From Halobacteriovoraceae bacterium (lineage in GTDB: Bacteria; Bdellovibrionota; Bacteriovoracia; Bacteriovoracales; Bacteriovoracaceae), in the NCBI GenBank assembly GCA_020635135.1, contig JACKAJ010000015.1, forward strand, positions 1,302,001-1,366,000: a stretch of DNA of 64,000 bases. The letters run 5' to 3'. Under the pieces are notes generated by a model. The model ran no database searches. It was not told the origin of the DNA and saw only the letters and a list, made by a program, of their open reading frames with translations. Position numbers and translations under genes: made by a program. Positions 16,344 to 25,300 of the stretch are shown one piece after another. Numbering within the stretch: position 1 is the first letter of the stretch; each line of letters starts with the position of its first letter.

Positions 16344-17231
16344 TTATGGTCGAGAATTATCTCCTCTAACAAGTTTACAAGGTCCCTTGTGTGAATGCCG
16401 AGTCGATCTTCTTGTTGGTGCATAAGTGATGAACTTTTCAATAGCTTCTGCATCTTTCAAGCGGTCGTATTGATAATCAACCTCAACGAGCAAGGCCCAG
16501 ATCCCGTAGTGCCAGTAAGTCCAATCTTCAAAGGCTCCTACTGCTGGGTAAATGACATCTGCATGTGTTCCTACTTGATAGTCATTCATCTCTGCTGCTT
16601 CTTCTGCTAGCTTTAAGAACTTTGCGTGATCATAGGAAGAAGTGTTTTCTGTGTATGTTCCCCAAGGAAAAGTTAAGGTCCCAATATACCCGTGGATTGT
16701 AATGGCCGTTGAAATCTTTTTGTGATCTTCAATAAAATCTTTAAGAGCTGCTGTACTTTTAAGCTCAAAGCTTTCTTTTCTAGGACGACAAGGATCTGGA
16801 TAATCTCGGTTCGCATCCAACCATTCACCTTTTGAATTTTTTTCATGGCGTTCAGAAACATTGTAACCAGAAATATTGAGTACAGGTATGACATAAAGTG
16901 TTTTGCCCTTAAGTCTATAAGTTTTTCTTTTTAATACATTTTCAGCAAAGGCAAGGGCCACATCAGTGCTTCCCTTTTCGTTACCGTGATGGGTTCCTAC
17001 CACAAGAGCATCATTAGTTGTCGTTCTTTCGTTTCCACCTAATCGAATTGTAATACCCATGATGTCTTGGTCTTGATCATTTTTTCCAAGAACAAATAAT
17101 TCTGAAACATTAGGGTTGGCACTGTGAAGTTCTTTTAATTTTTGGGTAACTTTTTCATATTCGCTACCAGCAAGTGCCGAAGTTGAAAGGATGATAAGTG
17201 AAACAAATAAAGAAAGAATTTTCTTAGACAT
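16344..17231 (-). CDS. Secreted M14-type zinc carboxypeptidase
   Basis: A signal peptide (MSKKILSLFVSLIILSTSALA) is followed by an M14 catalytic domain. VGTHHGNEKGS holds the H-x-x-E zinc ligands, LDANRDYPDPCRPR the substrate-binding Arg region, ITIHGY the third zinc His, and LLVEVDYQYD the catalytic Glu. The ATG at 17231 has GAGGA six bases upstream; the ATG at 17237 is in frame but badly spaced. It probably trims peptides in the periplasm or outside the cell. It could serve in prey or peptidoglycan digestion if the host is predatory, which is inference. Confidence 0.8.
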   Translation of the reverse strand: MSKKILSLFVSLIILSTSALAGSEYEKVTQKLKELHSANPNVSELFVLGKNDQDQDIMGITIRLGGNERTTTNDALVVGTHHGNEKGSTDVALAFAENVLKRKTYRLKGKTLYVIPVLNISGYNVSERHEKNSKGEWLDANRDYPDPCRPRKESFELKSTAALKDFIEDHKKISTAITIHGYIGTLTFPWGTYTENTSSYDHAKFLKLAEEAAEMNDYQVGTHADVIYPAVGAFEDWTYWHYGIWALLVEVDYQYDRLKDAEAIEKFITYAPTRRSTRHSHKGPCKLVRGDNSRP

Positions 17232-17296
17232 ACGCATTCCTCGCTTTGAACTTTATTAAATTGCAAAACATAGTATGCACAATAAGATGGATAAAC

Positions 17297-17340
17297 AAGC
17301 AGGTTATTAGAGAAGCACTGCAGCCTTTAACAACCTGCTT
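17297..17340. terminator. Intergenic hairpin, possible terminator
   Basis: AAGCAGGTT (17297-17305) and AACCTGCTT (17332-17340) form a nine-pair stem with a loop of 26 bases between two minus-strand genes. There is only a weak U-rich tail, so intrinsic termination is uncertain. Confidence 0.35.
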
Positions 17341-17351
17341 CTTATCTATAT

Positions 17352-17843
17352 TTAGTAGCTATAGCCAACAAAAATTAGCTCTGCAGTATCGTTGTCCAAA
17401 ACGAAAAAACCATTGGGATAACTTGGTTCAGTAAATGTTGCCATCTCTGCTTCATTATAGACACTCGCTTGAGAAACATAAGAGCTTAGCTCTTCGCTAT
17501 TTTTTACAATATCTATGATTTCGCCACTCAGCTCCATTTCCTCTACTGCCGCAATTAAATGGCCATAGGTCTTTTCATCTGAGTTCAACTCTTTGATATC
17601 AACGTAAATCCAAGAAGCATCCTCTGTTCCGTAGAAGCTATTAAAATATGAAAATGTGTGCTTAACACAGAGATAAGCAGATCTATCACAGTTTGGCATG
17701 TAAAGGATTTTCTGATGTCCTCCTTCAACATATTCAACTATTTTTGCTAGTTTTTCTGATCTCAGATCTTTCAAATCCTCAGTTACTTCGAGTGAAAAAG
17801 CATTAAGACTGAATGCAAAGACAACGACTAATAAAGATTTCAT
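17352..17843 (-). CDS. Secreted hypothetical protein, 163 aa
   Basis: The start at 17843 follows AAGGGGGA; a longer in-frame start lacks a site. A signal peptide (MKSLLVVVFAFSLNAFS) is followed by an acidic mature chain with two cysteines (PNCDRSAYLCVK). No domain recognised. Likely periplasmic. Confidence 0.6.
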   Translation of the reverse strand: MKSLLVVVFAFSLNAFSLEVTEDLKDLRSEKLAKIVEYVEGGHQKILYMPNCDRSAYLCVKHTFSYFNSFYGTEDASWIYVDIKELNSDEKTYGHLIAAVEEMELSGEIIDIVKNSEELSSYVSQASVYNEAEMATFTEPSYPNGFFVLDNDTAELIFVGYSY

Positions 17844-17994
17844 TGATTCCCCCTTATGAAAGCTTAATAAATGACTAGTACAAAAAATCTTGATCAATGC
17901 CAACAATTTTTATAGAGTTTGTAAAAGCTCCCATTGCTCATTGCGTCTTTGCTCCCTCTTGACCGCTATTGAAAGCCTTTGATACTAAAACTTT

Positions 17995-18717
17995 ATGAAA
18001 AAACTAGCCCTTATCTTCAATATTCTTTTCACTTTTACCCACGCTTTTGCCTACGAATCTTCGGCCAAGCAGATAAGCGAGCAGAAACTCGATCAAACAT
18101 TAAATCGATTAAAAAAGGAACTCATTGTAGAAACTAAGCTTGTTGAAACATTATCATCTCGCGATTCCACTCAAAGAGCTCTGGTCCTGTTCGATCAAGC
18201 TCATCACAAAGCTGTCAAAAATGCCAAAAAAGTTCTCAAAAAAAAATCACTGTTTAATCGGTTTTCAAGAAAAATTCAAAAACAGCTCCCTACTCTTAGC
18301 AATGAAAAAATCAGAGACGCGATCAAAATAGTTTCATCGAATTCTTTTGAAAAAAATTACCGCAATCAGTATAAGAAAAAATTAGAAGAAGAAGGTGGTT
18401 ACCTCAATTATCTCAATAACCAAATTAAAGATATCGATGAACTAAACACATCAAAAATATCTTACACTTACGACAATGATATTGCAGTGTCTGCTATTCT
18501 CTTTATTGTCTATATTACTTTAATGACTATTTTCGTTGGCACCATGATTCTTGTTGGAGTTCTCATTGTCATTGCTTCAATTGGTCTCTATGCAACGGGA
18601 AATGCTCTCCTCGCAACTATCATTCTTTTAACCGGAGCTGCTGCTGAAACAGGAGGCACACTCTGGCTTAGTTACAAATCATGGGATTGGTTCTGGGGAA
18701 CTGCTTACTCGAATTAA
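17995..18717 (+). CDS. Membrane protein with coiled-coil periplasmic part, unknown function
   Basis: A signal peptide (MKKLALIFNILFTFTHAFA) is followed by about 130 lysine- and glutamate-rich helical residues likely to form a coiled coil. Two hydrophobic segments at about residues 160-220 and the closing SYKSWDWFWG come next. It looks like a periplasmic helical protein anchored by its C-terminus. Not recognised as a family. Confidence 0.6.
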   Translation: MKKLALIFNILFTFTHAFAYESSAKQISEQKLDQTLNRLKKELIVETKLVETLSSRDSTQRALVLFDQAHHKAVKNAKKVLKKKSLFNRFSRKIQKQLPTLSNEKIRDAIKIVSSNSFEKNYRNQYKKKLEEEGGYLNYLNNQIKDIDELNTSKISYTYDNDIAVSAILFIVYITLMTIFVGTMILVGVLIVIASIGLYATGNALLATIILLTGAAAETGGTLWLSYKSWDWFWGTAYSN

Positions 18718-18724
18718 ATAATCA

Positions 18725-19006
18725 TTAATCGATTTGAAAACCGATTTTTAAAATATTTTCATCCAACAATTTAACCCAGCGAATTTTTGCAGAAAGAAAA
18801 TCTATATCTCCCACTTTTACTTCGTAAACATCATCAACTTGTAATTTTGATGAGTTTGGGTTTTTTATAAATGCCCCCCCACAACCACCATAGGCTTCGG
18901 AGAAAGCAAGACCGACAACCTCTGTACCATCATTAAGTTTTATCCTAACAAGGGTATTGGGATCTGATGGAAATCGAGTATGCTTACGTTTTATTTTTTC
19001 ACTCAT
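18725..19006 (-). CDS. PilZ-like domain protein, 93 aa
   Basis: The product has the PilZ layout: KRKHTRFPSD gives an R-x-x-x-R-like element near the N-terminus, and LAFSEAYGGCGGAFI stands where the D/N-x-S-x-x-G motif is expected, followed by beta strands and a closing KIGFQID. PilZ domains bind cyclic di-GMP, but the second motif is imperfect here (SEAYGG), so nucleotide binding is not assured. A single-domain protein of this size could act as an adaptor. Confidence 0.65.
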   Translation of the reverse strand: MSEKIKRKHTRFPSDPNTLVRIKLNDGTEVVGLAFSEAYGGCGGAFIKNPNSSKLQVDDVYEVKVGDIDFLSAKIRWVKLLDENILKIGFQID

Positions 19007-19091
19007 ATAAAAACTCCAAATCCCAGTTTAACATTGGAAAGCAAAAAAAGAAAAGATGTGTCACAAACTCCAAACAATAGGGCACCCATTG

Positions 19092-19218
19092 CCATTGTTT
19101 TAAAATTGCTGAAGATTCAAGGAGTCGCGAGCGAACACGAGGGAGCATACGCCTTGGTATGTGACCGAGAGTGAGTCGATGGGACGACGAAGAAGATTCA
19201 GTGATTTTAGAACAATGG
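19092..19218 (+). ncRNA. Structured intergenic repeat, copy 1
   Basis: A 22-base inverted repeat (19092-19113 with 19197-19218) closes the element. Its only three non-Watson-Crick positions become G-U pairs in plus-strand RNA, so a 22-pair stem is possible there. Inside lie AGATTCAAGGAGT (19113-19125) and ACGACGAAGAA (19184-19194), which recur in the copy at 23687 with exactly the same 71-base offset. A further inner hairpin (GCATAC / GTATGT) is visible. The element begins three bases from the 3' end of tRNA-Ser(UGA). It may be a structured RNA, a processing or terminator element, or a small mobile repeat. Confidence 0.55.
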
Positions 19219-19221
19219 AAA

Positions 19222-19309
19222 TGGCGGAGGACGAGGGATTCGAACCCCCGGAGGCGCGAACCTCAACAGTTTTCAAAACTGCCGCCTTCGACCACTCGGC
19301 CAGTCCTCC
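19222..19309 (-). tRNA. tRNA-Ser(UGA)
   Basis: The minus strand has GGAGGAC at the 5' end pairing with GTCCTCC before GCCA at the 3' end. The anticodon loop TTTGAAA inside CAGTT/AACTG-type pairing gives anticodon UGA. A long variable arm is present, as expected for serine. It lies 49 bases downstream of serS in the same direction. Confidence 0.95.
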
Positions 19310-19358
19310 GCAAGAAATAAGGTCTTAACAATATAATCTTTCGGTAGATAAATGACAA

Positions 19359-20630
19359 TTATTTCGCGATGACTTTTATTCCACCCATATAATTTTGAAG
19401 AACTTCAGGAATGGCAATCGATCCATCTTCTTGCTGATAATTCTCCAAAACAGCAACTAAGGTTCTTCCAACCGCAAGCCCCGATCCATTGAGGGTATGA
19501 GCAAAAGTTGGCTTCTTTCCGCCCTTTTTATAACGGATTTTGGCTCGTCTCGCTTGGAAATCCCAACAGTTGGAGACGCTGGAAATTTCTCGATATTTAT
19601 TTTGCGCAGGAAGCCACACTTCGAGATCATATGTTTTCCGAGAGCCAAAACCGATATCGCCAGAGCAAAGCTGCATTAAGCGATAAGGAAGTTTTAATTC
19701 TTCCAATATTTCACAAGCACTTTGAGTCATAGCTTGGTGAGCTTCCTCGGACTGTTCTTCAGAGGTAATGTTCACCATCTCCACTTTGCTAAATTGGTGC
19801 ATACGAATAAGTCCGCGTGTATCTTTTCCGTAAGATCCTGCTTCACTCCGAAAACAAGGAGTGTAAGCAACATAGCGAAGAGGGAGTTCTTCTTCAGAAA
19901 ATAGTTGCTCGCGTTTTAAATTTGTCACGGGAACTTCCGCAGTCGGAATAAGATACCAATCTTTTCCTTCTAACTTAAAAAGATCTTCGCCAAACTTTGG
20001 CAATTGTCCTGTTCCATAAAGTGTATCTGCATTCACAATAAATGGCGGAATAATTTCTTCGTAACCTTTTTTTAGGTGAAAATCGATCATATAGTTTGCA
20101 ATGGCACGCTCTAGTCTCGCAAGTAAACCTTTATAAACAACAAAGCGAGCTCCCGTCAGTTTTGCTGCTGTTTCAAAGTCCAGCATACCTAAGCTTTCAC
20201 CAAGAGCAACGTGGTCTTTAACTTCGAAATTAAAACTCGGAAGGGCTCCAACTTTTTTGATTTCTTTATTGGAATCTTCATTGGCCCCTTCGGGTGTATC
20301 ATCAGAAATGAGATTGGGAATTACAGAAAGTTTTTCGTGCAATTGAACTTCTAAAGCAGCCAAGGCCTCTTCAACAGTTTTCATGCTGTCTTTGAGCTCG
20401 CCAACTTTCTTCATTTGAGCACTGGCATCTTGGCCAGATTTTTTTAAACTTCCCACTTCTCTTGAAAGAATATTGATTTCAGATTTGGTACTCTCGACAA
20501 TTTGGATCGACTCTTTTCGCTTCTTATTGACCTCAAGCACATCTCCAATGATCGACGAATCAAAACCACGCTTGTTAAGGTTTTTGATTACATCATCAGG
20601 ATTTGATTCAATAAGCTTGATGTCGAGCAT
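19359..20630 (-). CDS. serS: Seryl-tRNA synthetase
   Basis: This class II synthetase charges tRNA-Ser. The 423-residue product starts MLDIKLIESNPDDVIKNL and has the long N-terminal coiled-coil arm that holds the variable arm of tRNA-Ser. Motif 2 is CFRSEAGSYGKDTRGLIRMHQF and motif 3 is NGSGLAVGRTLVAVLENYQ (each written in the usual form; the longer is split as CFRSEAGSYGKDTRG and LIRMHQF). The frame is open for 46 more codons upstream, but the ATG at 20630 has GGAG nearby and matches the family start. Length is normal. The gene follows the TPR protein by 13 bases and precedes a serine tRNA. Confidence 0.97.
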   Translation of the reverse strand: MLDIKLIESNPDDVIKNLNKRGFDSSIIGDVLEVNKKRKESIQIVESTKSEINILSREVGSLKKSGQDASAQMKKVGELKDSMKTVEEALAALEVQLHEKLSVIPNLISDDTPEGANEDSNKEIKKVGALPSFNFEVKDHVALGESLGMLDFETAAKLTGARFVVYKGLLARLERAIANYMIDFHLKKGYEEIIPPFIVNADTLYGTGQLPKFGEDLFKLEGKDWYLIPTAEVPVTNLKREQLFSEEELPLRYVAYTPCFRSEAGSYGKDTRGLIRMHQFSKVEMVNITSEEQSEEAHQAMTQSACEILEELKLPYRLMQLCSGDIGFGSRKTYDLEVWLPAQNKYREISSVSNCWDFQARRAKIRYKKGGKKPTFAHTLNGSGLAVGRTLVAVLENYQQEDGSIAIPEVLQNYMGGIKVIAK

Positions 20631-20643
20631 CTCCAGTCTCCTC

Positions 20644-23600
20644 TTATTGTTGAGAGTTAATATAGGACTGTATATTATCGCGAATTGGGGATTCTGGATA
20701 GAGCTCGAGATAGGTTTTATACTGTTCAATCGCCAATTTAGCCCTCCCCATGGAGCGATAGACCTCACCTAACTGAAGATAGATATCGGGATCATCTCGA
20801 TTTTGATCGAGAATTTTTTTATAAATCTCCAAGGCTGATTCCATCTGGTTTCTCTTGAATCTTACTTTTGCGAGCCCTTTGAGCATGTCGAGATTATTGG
20901 GATCCAGTCGCTGAGCGTTTTTATAATATTTTTCAGCACCTGCGTAATCTTCACTATCTCGTAAGATTTCACCCATCTGTATATATCCAAACGGGAGATC
21001 GGAATTGCATTCTATTTCTTTTTTCGCCTCAATGGTTGCCAAGTCTTTGTTTCCCGAAAACATTGCAATTTTACTGGAGTAGTAGTGAAGCTTAGGAAAA
21101 GTGTCTAGCCTTTCGCGAATTTCCTCAAGCACGACTTCTGCTTTTTCATATTGAGCCAACTCAAAGTAGGTTTCCACAAGAGTTATTCTAATCTCCAAAT
21201 CAGCCGGATTAACTTCGAGATAATCTTCTGCATTCTTGATAATTTCATTATATTTTTCTTCCATTTGAGCTGCTTTCATTAAAAAGAGATAGAGCTCTTG
21301 GTCTTCAAGGTTTTTTTTCTTTATCGAATCTTTTAGAGCTGTGAAGTTTTTTATTTGTCCACTTCGATAATAATAAATAGCAATTTGATTATTAATTTTT
21401 GCACTATCGGGAAAATCCTTTAGTGCATCTCGGAGATATCCAACGGCTGTATCGACGTCTTCATTTTCATACAGAATACTGGAGTAAACGATTCTATACT
21501 CTATGTTTGACGGATCAAGCTGAATAGCTTTATTTATGAGTTTTTTACTGCGATCAAATTGATTATTAACGAGATAAACTTTTGCGAGTTTATACATAAC
21601 ATGATCACTGAGTTGATTCTGTTTTAATGCTTTTTGAAGCCACAATATAGCTTTGAGCGTTTCGCCTCTTTTTATATAAAACTCTCCTACCGCTTCTGCA
21701 TAAGCTGATTCTTTGTCGAGGGCTGTTTGATTAAGTTCCGCAATAAGTTTCATCGCCTTATTGTATTGATAGGCATAAGCGTAGGCATAGAGAAGATTTA
21801 TATTCACATCTTCACTGTCAGGGTGACTTCTCTTTAACTCTTCTAAATTATTGATCGCCTCTTTGAGAAAACCCTGTTTCATTTGAATCTTCGTTAAAAG
21901 AAGTTTAGTTGGTAAATAATTTGGATAAGCATCAATCGCATTGACTGCATTGGTAAGAGCCAATTCCCAGTTTTTTTCTTTAAAATATTTCTCTGCTTCT
22001 TTTTTGTAATTATAAGCTTTCGATTGGTTAATCAACTGATTAACCTCTGAGTAAACTGAGTTTGATTCTAACGTTGAGAGCTTAGCGATAATTTCTTCAC
22101 TGGGTTCATATTTAAAAGCTTTTTTGAAGTATTTTTCAGCATCATTAAAATCTCCTTGAAGAGCATTAAGAACTCCTTGGTATTCTAAATATTTTGCCAA
22201 ATATTTGTCTTGATAATCAAACTCAAGAGATTTTAATCTATCCAAAACACTTTCCGCACTATTGAAATCTTTCGAAACAATATAATAGTTCGCTCCATGC
22301 AAAAGTACTTTGGGGTTGTTTGGAAATTTTTTATATGCCTCGGCAAAAACTTTTCCATAACTCTTATATCGGTTTTCATAATTGAGATACTCAAGCAGAG
22401 CATCGTAGACATAGACTGATTTATTTTCTAATGAAACTAGTCTTTTCAAAGCTGCTTGGGCTTTATCAAACTTTCCTACTTCTAATAAAGATTGAAAATA
22501 ATTTGCAATAATTAAGGGTGTCACTTTGTTGTTAATAGAAAGATAACGATCAACCATAAAAATTACGGCTTCATATTTTTTTATATTTTTATAAAATGTC
22601 GACTTTGCCTCCATCACTATTGGCTCAGTGTATTCTTTCGCATCTCCAATAATTTTGAAAAGATTATAGACTTTGGTGGCATCCTCTATAAGATCATCGC
22701 TAAATTCCAACATTAATGAATAAGTCTTGCTAAGTTTATATAGTGCTGATTTATTATCTGAAGAATAGCTCGTCGCTTCTAAAAGTATTTTTGCTTTTTC
22801 TTTAAGCTCACCATAATTATCATAGGAATATTTTTGAGCATCTTCTTCAAGGCTCAATGATTTATCGTGATTTGCTGGAGACTTTTGGACTGGCAAAATA
22901 AAGGCTGGCGCAGGATAAAGATGACCTTCTGTTCTTTCCTTTTCCAAGCGATATGGTTCATTGTCAACATCCCAAAGTACAAAGAAGAGAATTATTAAAA
23001 CAACTAACCCATAAACAATTTTATTATTTCTTCTTTTGCTCTCAGGTGTGAAAACTTCTCCTTTTTTATCGCCAAAAAGCTCTCCCTCCTTAGGAAGGAT
23101 AAGGTTTCTTTCTTCCTCGTGTGCCTCTTCGAGGGCCCCTTTAAATTCATCAAGGTTATAGTGTTCTGTCCTATCTTCTAGTTCTTTTTGTCTTTGTAAT
23201 TGATTAAAAGTTGATTCTAGGTTTTCATCTAATTGCTTTTGATTTTTTTTAAGATAATCAAATGTTTCTTTACTTATTTGAGTACTCTTGAGATCCAACT
23301 CTCCATCATGGTTTGTTTTTTCACCTTTTTTTATTTTAGGTTTTGTCACCTCTACTGTTTGAGAACCTTTGTGTCTTTTCAACTGTTTAACAAAAACTGT
23401 TTTCTCTTTCTTTCCCTTGTTAAGAGCTTTTATTTTATTCATCAAGGTTGATGTTTGAATTGATTTTTCTTCTTCTATGAGATCTTTAAAAGCGTCTAAT
23501 TCTTGCAGGGAATACCATTTTTTTTCAGAAATTGGATTGCATTTGATAAATTTAGGAAAATACTTATTGATAATAAGTTCTCGAAGTTCTTCCTTTGAAT

Positions 23601-23646
23601 AAGGACCATGTATTTTATTATTAAATTGAACTCGATACTTTTCCAT
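20644..23646 (-). CDS. GYF-domain and TPR-repeat membrane protein, 1000 aa
   Basis: Residues 1-50 (YRVQFNNKIHGPYSKEELRELI ... KKWYSLQEL, in pieces) form a GYF_2-like module with the GPYS element. A charged, low-complexity cytoplasmic part of about 160 residues follows, then one membrane helix at about 210-227 (IVYGLVVLIILFFVLWDV). The remaining 750 residues are TPR helices, many with the W/L-G-Y-A-P pattern, e.g. GYIQMGEILRDSEDYAGAEKYYKNAQRLDPNN (split as needed). The topology suggests a cytoplasmic GYF and periplasmic TPRs. It probably scaffolds a surface or motility/adventurous complex, but no partner is encoded here. The last gene before it is the structured repeat. Confidence 0.75.
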   Translation of the reverse strand: MEKYRVQFNNKIHGPYSKEELRELIINKYFPKFIKCNPISEKKWYSLQELDAFKDLIEEEKSIQTSTLMNKIKALNKGKKEKTVFVKQLKRHKGSQTVEVTKPKIKKGEKTNHDGELDLKSTQISKETFDYLKKNQKQLDENLESTFNQLQRQKELEDRTEHYNLDEFKGALEEAHEEERNLILPKEGELFGDKKGEVFTPESKRRNNKIVYGLVVLIILFFVLWDVDNEPYRLEKERTEGHLYPAPAFILPVQKSPANHDKSLSLEEDAQKYSYDNYGELKEKAKILLEATSYSSDNKSALYKLSKTYSLMLEFSDDLIEDATKVYNLFKIIGDAKEYTEPIVMEAKSTFYKNIKKYEAVIFMVDRYLSINNKVTPLIIANYFQSLLEVGKFDKAQAALKRLVSLENKSVYVYDALLEYLNYENRYKSYGKVFAEAYKKFPNNPKVLLHGANYYIVSKDFNSAESVLDRLKSLEFDYQDKYLAKYLEYQGVLNALQGDFNDAEKYFKKAFKYEPSEEIIAKLSTLESNSVYSEVNQLINQSKAYNYKKEAEKYFKEKNWELALTNAVNAIDAYPNYLPTKLLLTKIQMKQGFLKEAINNLEELKRSHPDSEDVNINLLYAYAYAYQYNKAMKLIAELNQTALDKESAYAEAVGEFYIKRGETLKAILWLQKALKQNQLSDHVMYKLAKVYLVNNQFDRSKKLINKAIQLDPSNIEYRIVYSSILYENEDVDTAVGYLRDALKDFPDSAKINNQIAIYYYRSGQIKNFTALKDSIKKKNLEDQELYLFLMKAAQMEEKYNEIIKNAEDYLEVNPADLEIRITLVETYFELAQYEKAEVVLEEIRERLDTFPKLHYYSSKIAMFSGNKDLATIEAKKEIECNSDLPFGYIQMGEILRDSEDYAGAEKYYKNAQRLDPNNLDMLKGLAKVRFKRNQMESALEIYKKILDQNRDDPDIYLQLGEVYRSMGRAKLAIEQYKTYLELYPESPIRDNIQSYINSQQ

Positions 23647-23686
23647 AAGTAATTATCTGGGGCATGTCCTCGTTTCAAACTTGTTT

Positions 23687-23812
23687 CCTGGGCTTGAAAA
23701 AGCGAGAGATTCAAGGAGTTGTAAGGGTGAAATGACGAGGCTTGGTTCCTCCAAGTCGCAGTCAGAGCATCCTTGCAACGACGAAGAAAATCGACGTTTT
23801 TTCAAGCTCAGG
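23687..23812 (+). ncRNA. Structured intergenic repeat, copy 2
   Basis: A 15-pair closing stem (23687-23701 with 23798-23812) includes one G-U pair in plus-strand RNA. The conserved blocks AGATTCAAGGAGT (23707-23719) and ACGACGAAGAA (23778-23788) match copy 1 at the same spacing. Between them TTGTAAGGGTG pairs with CATCCTTGCAA (two more plus-strand G-U pairs), and CTTGG with CCAAG in an apical hairpin. The element ends five bases from the nuoN stop codon on the opposite strand. Confidence 0.55.
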
Positions 23813-23817
23813 CCAGG

Positions 23818-25287
23818 TTAGCTGTCTATATAAAGTTTAGCAAAAGAATACAGATGGTAAATCTTCCCCCAGAATATTCCAAGAAGGATGACTGGAATAG
23901 TCAGTCCAGCGACAACCAAGTGAGAAACAAAACTGGCTCCACGCAACTGATCTTTTCCATCTGAAGGGTCGAGTATCATTGTTTTTGCGAGTCTTAGATA
24001 ATAGTAGAGTGCAATAACAGAGTTTATAGCTGCAATAAATGAAATTGTGTAAAGCTTGCTATCGATGGCCGCAGAAATAATATTAAATTTTGCGATAAAG
24101 CCACCAAAGGGCGGAACACCTGCAAGTGAAAAGAGAATAATCGTAAAGCTTATGGCCATGAGGGGATGTTCATTAACAAGCCCTCTAAAATAAACCATTT
24201 TATCACTACCGTAACGATTAGAAACAAGACAGGTTACAAGGAATGCTGTCAACGTCATGAACATATAAATTAGTGCGTAATAAAGAATTGCATTGGTTCC
24301 CATTTCGTTCATAACAATCACACCCATGAGAAGCATTCCCACATGTCCAATAGAAGAAAAGGCCAGCATTCTTTTAACACTTTCTTGATTGAGAGCTGAA
24401 ATATTCCCCACCGTCATTGTCATGATCGCTGTTACTTTTAAAAAAGCAATCCAAGTTAGACTCATGCTAGAGTCTCCTCCAAAAAGGGTCGTACTTACGC
24501 GAACAATCGCTGCAATTCCTGCAAGCTTAGGAACAATTGAAAAGAAAGCTGTCACAGGGATTGGGGAACCCTGGTAAACATCGGGCGACCACATATGAAA
24601 TGGAAATGCAGCAACTTTGTACCCAAGACCAACAAAGAACAAAAGAAAAGCTACAATAGCGGCTGTTAACTTTGCTCCCTCTAATGCTGGAATTGCCGCA
24701 GCAATTTCTGCAAAATGAATAGATCCAAAAATTCCGTAGAGATGGCTAATTCCAAAAAGCATAACTCCAGCAGTAATCCCACCATAGAGAGCATACTTCA
24801 TACCGGCTTCAGTAGAGAGAGAATCTTTTCTTTTCATTGACGTCATGACGTAACTTAAGATGGAAAGAGTCTCAACACCTAAGTATAGAGTTAACATATT
24901 ATTGGCAGATGCCAGCAGCATTCCCCCAACCAGAACTCCAACGGCCATCACCAGGTACTCAGATTTTAAACTTTCATAAATGTCATTGGATTTATAGCTA
25001 ATATAGAATGTTCCCAATGTTCCGAGAACCATGATCATTTTCATTGATGTGCTAAAGTTATCAATAACGACTGCTTTGGCAAAAAGACTTTTTGGCTCAG
25101 TTCCAAGATTTGCGACAAGCATAATCATACAAACAGCAAGTCCAATTAACCCAACGATATAGACAAATGTTCTTTTTCTTTCTTCATCGCTATAAGCCGC
25201 CTCGAAAAAAAGCAGCGAACACATCGTCAAAATGGCGATAAGTTCCGGGATATAAAAAGAAATATTCGCTAAAAGGGCTAACTTCAC
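23818..25287 (-). CDS. nuoN: NADH-quinone oxidoreductase subunit N
   Basis: This 489-residue polytopic protein is the smallest antiporter-like subunit of the complex I membrane arm. It has the usual AYSSIGHVG-type segment (MLAFSSIGHVGMLLMGVI), LSLAGVPPFGGFIAKF near the C-terminus, and a lysine-bearing broken helix. It is the last gene of the nuo run and follows nuoM by 13 bases. Confidence 0.95.
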   Translation of the reverse strand: MKLALLANISFYIPELIAILTMCSLLFFEAAYSDEERKRTFVYIVGLIGLAVCMIMLVANLGTEPKSLFAKAVVIDNFSTSMKMIMVLGTLGTFYISYKSNDIYESLKSEYLVMAVGVLVGGMLLASANNMLTLYLGVETLSILSYVMTSMKRKDSLSTEAGMKYALYGGITAGVMLFGISHLYGIFGSIHFAEIAAAIPALEGAKLTAAIVAFLLFFVGLGYKVAAFPFHMWSPDVYQGSPIPVTAFFSIVPKLAGIAAIVRVSTTLFGGDSSMSLTWIAFLKVTAIMTMTVGNISALNQESVKRMLAFSSIGHVGMLLMGVIVMNEMGTNAILYYALIYMFMTLTAFLVTCLVSNRYGSDKMVYFRGLVNEHPLMAISFTIILFSLAGVPPFGGFIAKFNIISAAIDSKLYTISFIAAINSVIALYYYLRLAKTMILDPSDGKDQLRGASFVSHLVVAGLTIPVILLGIFWGKIYHLYSFAKLYIDS

Positions 25288-25300
25288 TTTAAAACCTCAC

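Noticed and set aside
19222..19310. Second serine tRNA as another integration site
   Set aside because: Its 3' end has no duplicated copy in the window, and no integrase is near. The adjacent repeat is a different structure.
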